64,000 nt of DNA, from assembly GCF_002120225.1 (NCBI RefSeq), contig NZ_LAPZ01000003.1, positions 62,001 to 126,000 on the forward strand, written 5' to 3'. This stretch comes from Tenacibaculum holothuriorum. Its GTDB lineage: Bacteria; Bacteroidota; Bacteroidia; Flavobacteriales; Flavobacteriaceae. Both the position numbers and the translations under genes were made by a program. The notes below the pieces were generated by a model. It worked only from the letters and a program-made list of their open reading frames with translations. It was not told where the DNA came from and did not search any database. Position 1 is the first letter of the stretch; each line of letters begins with the position of its first letter. Of the stretch, positions 60,996 to 64,000 are shown one piece after another.

Positions 60996-62621
60996 ATGGC
61001 TACAATAGTAAATATGCCACGTTTAAGTGACACCATGGAAGAGGGTGTAGTGGCAACATGGTTAAAACAAGTTGGTGATAAAATTGAAGAAGGAGATATT
61101 TTAGCAGAAATCGAAACCGATAAAGCTACGATGGAATTCGAATCATTCCACGAAGGTACTTTATTATATATCGGAGTTCAAGAAGGAGAAACTGCTCCTG
61201 TAGATAGCTTATTAGCTATTATTGGTGAAGAAGGTGAAGATTACCAAGCTTTAATAAATGGAGCTGATAGTGCTACTGAAACTAAGGTTGAAGAAACTCA
61301 AAGTGAAGAGCCTAAAGCTGTTGCTTCTTCAAGTTCTGCTGAAATTCCAGCGGGAGTACAAGTAGTTACCATGCCTCGTTTAAGTGATACAATGACTGAA
61401 GGTACAGTAGCTTCTTGGTTAAAAAATGTTGGAGATACTGTAGAAGAAGGAGACATTTTAGCAGAAATCGAAACAGATAAAGCTACGATGGAGTTCGAAT
61501 CTTTCTACGAAGGAACTTTATTACACATAGGAATTAATGAAGGAGATAGCGCACCAGTAGATAGTTTATTAGCTATTATTGGTCCTGCTGGTACAGACGT
61601 AGCTGCTGTTATTAGTGCGGCTAAATCTGGAAGTATTTCTAATACTTCTGAAACCAAAGCAGAAACTCCTAAACAAGAAGAAAAAGTAGCTGAAACAACT
61701 CCTGTAGTTGAAACTACTTCTACAAATAACGGAGGAAGAATTTTTGCTTCTCCTTTAGCTAAAAAAATAGCAAAGGATAAAGGAATTAATTTATCTGAGG
61801 TAAAAGGAACTGGAGAAAACGGACGTATCGTTAAAAAAGACGTTGAAAACTTTACTCCTACTGCAAAAGTAGCAGCTTCTGCTCCTACTAAAGCTTCTAC
61901 TCCTACTCCATCAGTTACTAATTTTGCTATTGCTGGTGAAGAAGGTACCGAAGAAGTTAAAAACTCTCAAATGCGTAAAGCGATTGCCAAAGCGTTAAGC
62001 AATTCTAAATTTAGCGCGCCTCACTTCTATTTAAATATAGAAGTAGATATGGACAATGCAATGGCTTCTCGTAAAATGATTAATGCTATTCCAGATACAA
62101 AAGTATCGTTTAACGATATGGTTGTGAAAGCATGTGCTATGGCATTAAGAAAACATCCACAAGTAAATACTTCATGGACAGATGAAACGACAAAATATCA
62201 TAAGCATATTCATGTTGGTGTAGCTGTTGCTGTAGATGAAGGTTTAGTGGTTCCTGTTGTTAAACATACAGATGCTTTAACTTTAACTCAAATTGGAGCT
62301 TCGGTAAAAGATTTAGCAGGTAAAGCTAGAAATAAAAAAATTACTCCTGCAGAAATGCAAGGAAGTACATTTACAGTTTCTAACTTAGGTATGTTTGGTA
62401 TTGAAAGTTTTACTTCAATTATCAATCAACCAAACTCTGCGATTTTATCTGTTGGAGCAATTGTTGAAAAACCAGTTGTTAAAAACGGACAAATTGTTGT
62501 TGGTAACACTATGAAATTAACCTTAGCTTGCGATCACAGAACTGTTGATGGCGCTGTAGGAGCTCAGTTTTTACAAACGTTAAAAATATATTTAGAAAAC
62601 CCAGTAACTATGCTGGCTTAA
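60996..62621 (+). CDS. pdhC: Pyruvate dehydrogenase E2 component (dihydrolipoyllysine acetyltransferase) with two lipoyl domains
   Basis: A 541-aa E2. It has two lipoyl domains with lipoyl-lysines Lys43 and Lys162 (both in ETDKATMEFES), and Ala/Pro-rich linkers. An E3-binding domain follows (FASPLAKKIAKDKGINLSEVKGTGENGRIVKKDV). The acetyltransferase domain ends with the canonical DHRTVDGAVG. It transfers acetyl groups to CoA and forms the complex core with E1 and E3 (lpdA, 44374-45762). Confidence 0.96.
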   Translation: MATIVNMPRLSDTMEEGVVATWLKQVGDKIEEGDILAEIETDKATMEFESFHEGTLLYIGVQEGETAPVDSLLAIIGEEGEDYQALINGADSATETKVEETQSEEPKAVASSSSAEIPAGVQVVTMPRLSDTMTEGTVASWLKNVGDTVEEGDILAEIETDKATMEFESFYEGTLLHIGINEGDSAPVDSLLAIIGPAGTDVAAVISAAKSGSISNTSETKAETPKQEEKVAETTPVVETTSTNNGGRIFASPLAKKIAKDKGINLSEVKGTGENGRIVKKDVENFTPTAKVAASAPTKASTPTPSVTNFAIAGEEGTEEVKNSQMRKAIAKALSNSKFSAPHFYLNIEVDMDNAMASRKMINAIPDTKVSFNDMVVKACAMALRKHPQVNTSWTDETTKYHKHIHVGVAVAVDEGLVVPVVKHTDALTLTQIGASVKDLAGKARNKKITPAEMQGSTFTVSNLGMFGIESFTSIINQPNSAILSVGAIVEKPVVKNGQIVVGNTMKLTLACDHRTVDGAVGAQFLQTLKIYLENPVTMLA

Positions 62622-62644
62622 GCTAAATTTAACATATAATATTG

Positions 62645-62678
62645 AAAAACTCGAAACATAAAGTTTCGAGTTTTTTTT
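62645..62678 (+). terminator. Intrinsic terminator of pdhA-pdhC
   Basis: AAAAACTCGAAAC pairs with GTTTCGAGTTTTT around a 5-base loop, followed by T8. Confidence 0.95.
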
Positions 62679-62740
62679 ATTTCATAACTGTAATGTTTTG
62701 TTTTTGTATCGACCAAACTCACAATACAAAAAATACTTAG

Positions 62741-63427
62741 ATGAAACATTTTAAACTATTATTCTTATTCTTAATAATACTTCAAAGTTGTGTTGAGAAT
62801 GATATTGTTGATGATCGAGTTGACGAAAAATTAACTATCAATAACCCGATAGAGAAAATCACTTTAAACACTACTTATCAATATACCACAAAATATACTA
62901 ATAATGTCGGACAGACATCAACTCCTACGATAAGCTGGTCTAGCTCAGAATCTTCTATTATATCAGTAAGTAACAATGGTTTAATTACTGCTTTAGCAGA
63001 AGGAAACGCTATTATTACTGCATCTACTACAACTGAAGATGGAAAAACTATTACAACCAACAATACTGTACTTGTTACAACAGAAAATATAGACAACAAT
63101 GGTCCTAAAGAAAAATCAGGAACTCTTTCTGGAAGCTATTCTTTAAGAGGTACATTTACTTTAAAAGAAATCCCTAATTCTAACGATTTAGAACTAAGCA
63201 TTAATGCAGATTATAATCTATCTAGCGGTGTTCCTGGACCTTATTTGTATCTATCAAACAATCCAAATACTGTTATTGGAAACGGATCTAAAGAAATTAG
63301 TCGTGTTACTACTTTTAGCGGAACACATGCATACATTATAAAAGACACAAAAATTGGTGATTTTAAATATGTTTTCTATTGGTGTAAACCGTTTGGGGTA
63401 AAAATTGGAATTGGAGAAATTAAATAA
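62741..63427 (+). CDS. Lipoprotein with a BIG2 immunoglobulin-like domain
   Basis: A 228-aa predicted lipoprotein (lipobox ILQSC, Cys17). A BIG2-type domain occupies about 30-110 (KITLNTTYQYTTKYTNNVG, SWSSSESSIISVSNNGLITALAEGNAIITAS). A second beta domain (about 125-228) contains SGTLSGSYSLRGTF and DLELSINADYNLSSGVPGPYLYLSNNP. The second part resembles an electron-transfer DM13-type domain in outline, which is uncertain. It starts an operon with the truncated gene that follows 16 bases later. Confidence 0.8.
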   Translation: MKHFKLLFLFLIILQSCVENDIVDDRVDEKLTINNPIEKITLNTTYQYTTKYTNNVGQTSTPTISWSSSESSIISVSNNGLITALAEGNAIITASTTTEDGKTITTNNTVLVTTENIDNNGPKEKSGTLSGSYSLRGTFTLKEIPNSNDLELSINADYNLSSGVPGPYLYLSNNPNTVIGNGSKEISRVTTFSGTHAYIIKDTKIGDFKYVFYWCKPFGVKIGIGEIK

Positions 63428-63443
63428 ATCAAGAATTAGCTAC

Positions 63444-64000
63444 ATGAAAAAATATATTTTATCAATCTTAGTAATAGCGTTTAGTTCAAGTACACTATTC
63501 GCACAATGGACTAAAGGAAAAGGAAAAGGGTATTACAAATTATCTGCTTGGTACCTTGAATCTGATAAACATTATGAAACTGATGGTACTATAAGAGATA
63601 ATGTTAACAGAAAACAATTTAATGTAAATGTATATGCTGAATATGGTGTTACTAACAATCTAGACATCATTGGATATATTCCTTTTTTTGCAAGAGTCGC
63701 TCAAGATAATCAAGTATCGGGTACTACCGGTGCTGTATTACAAAAAGGAGAAGGTCTAAGCTCTATTGGAGATATCGATTTGGGGGTTCGTTATGGTATT
63801 TTTAAAAAAGGAAAATGGGCTATGGACGCTAAACTATTACTTGGCTTACCTACAGGGAATAACAAAGGAGGAAGCGATGGCAGCTATCAAACTGGTGATG
63901 GTGAATTCAATCAATTTCTATCTACATCGTTAGGATATTCTACCAACTTTGGAGATTTACCATTCTATGCAAAATCATATGTTGGTTTTAACAACAGAAC
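63444..64000 (+). CDS. Outer-membrane transporter/porin-like protein (3' partial)
   Basis: The frame starts at ATG 63444 and is open to the window end (185 codons visible). It has a signal peptide (MKKYILSILVIAFSSSTLFAQ) and a beta-barrel-like mature part (KGYYKLSAWYLESDKHYE, VYAEYGVTNNLDIIGYIPFFAR, IGDIDLGVRYGIFKKGKWAMDAKLLLGLPTG). This resembles the alpha-amylase/transporter type barrel proteins of Bacteroidetes. It is co-transcribed with the BIG2 lipoprotein gene. Confidence 0.75.
   Translation, partial: MKKYILSILVIAFSSSTLFAQWTKGKGKGYYKLSAWYLESDKHYETDGTIRDNVNRKQFNVNVYAEYGVTNNLDIIGYIPFFARVAQDNQVSGTTGAVLQKGEGLSSIGDIDLGVRYGIFKKGKWAMDAKLLLGLPTGNNKGGSDGSYQTGDGEFNQFLSTSLGYSTNFGDLPFYAKSYVGFNNR

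Noticed and set aside
1-64000. tRNA, rRNA, CRISPR array, prophage or transposase
   Set aside because: I found no matching repeats, cloverleaf sequences or transposase genes; a tRNAscan and CRISPR finder run would be decisive, since I could not compute them.

Overview
This AT-rich window has very dense coding, short intergenic gaps and few Shine-Dalgarno sequences. Many upstream regions carry the Bacteroidetes/Flavobacteria -7 box TAnnTTTG. Gene content points to an aerobic marine-type Flavobacteriaceae; a Tenacibaculum- or Polaribacter-like relative is my inference, not proven. Typical features are LolA without LolB, a pdhA-pdhC pair without pdhB, HemJ, YwqK/MORN proteins, DUF5916 barrels and LytS/LytTR pairs. 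I see no rRNA, tRNA, CRISPR array, intact insertion sequence or prophage. The window reads as ordinary chromosome with several accessory islands.

Layout. 1-3376: a partial secreted M28 peptidase, then YdeI/OmdA, SDR and GNAT genes in one tight operon. 3378-7555 (minus): a DUF6263 protein, a DUF5916 outer-membrane protein and an NTF2/SMP-30 protein. 7758-9523: first LytS/LytTR pair. 9586-12921 (minus): two exported proteins with catalytically dead NUDIX folds, one fused to NTF2 and DJ-1 domains, plus a membrane-bound AraC regulator. 13008-14315 (minus): a one-lipoyl 2-oxo acid dehydrogenase E2. 14501-26849: a heme supercluster holding every step from glutamyl-tRNA to protoheme. It comprises hemA, a hemC-hemD fusion, hemB, hemL, hemE and hemF on minus, and hemH and hemJ on plus, arranged around a divergent AraC-type regulator. 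A PrcB-like lipoprotein, a thioredoxin-like protein and an EI24 membrane protein are embedded in it.

26926-35839: a small lipoprotein, MATE pump, tpx, dgkA, ftsK, lolA, an LptF/G permease and ribB with a decayed GTP cyclohydrolase II half. 35883-45762: nitronate monooxygenase, mnmA, YwqK, a HEAT-like protein, a serine hydrolase, a sterol desaturase-like protein, YkgJ, argS, a structured intergenic element and lpdA. 45858-49565: a DUF5694 pair divergent from a second LytS/LytTR pair. 49566-49945: a 380-base non-coding gap with a sigma54-like promoter, a roughly 118-nt predicted transcript and a strong terminator. 49946-59093: a thioredoxin lipoprotein, AIM24, DUF4442, a DUF4870-PadR-PspC-NTF2 operon, small lipoproteins, AraC/VOC genes and a VanX-like peptidase whose start codon lies in a perfect hairpin. 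59188-64000: a secreted protein, pdhA-pdhC, a BIG2 lipoprotein and a truncated outer-membrane protein.

The genes cooperate in three visible themes. The first is heme supply. The second is 2-oxo acid oxidation: pdhA/pdhC, a second E2 and lpdA, with E1-beta and the second complex's E1 outside the window. The third is envelope biogenesis and sensing: LolA, LptG, FtsK, DgkA, PspC, two LytSR systems and many lipoproteins. The strongest leads for something undescribed are the sigma54-like short transcript, the dead-NUDIX/NTF2/DJ-1 exported proteins, the 15-bp repeated operator-like site at hemA/araC, the start-codon hairpin and the 44259-44334 structured element.
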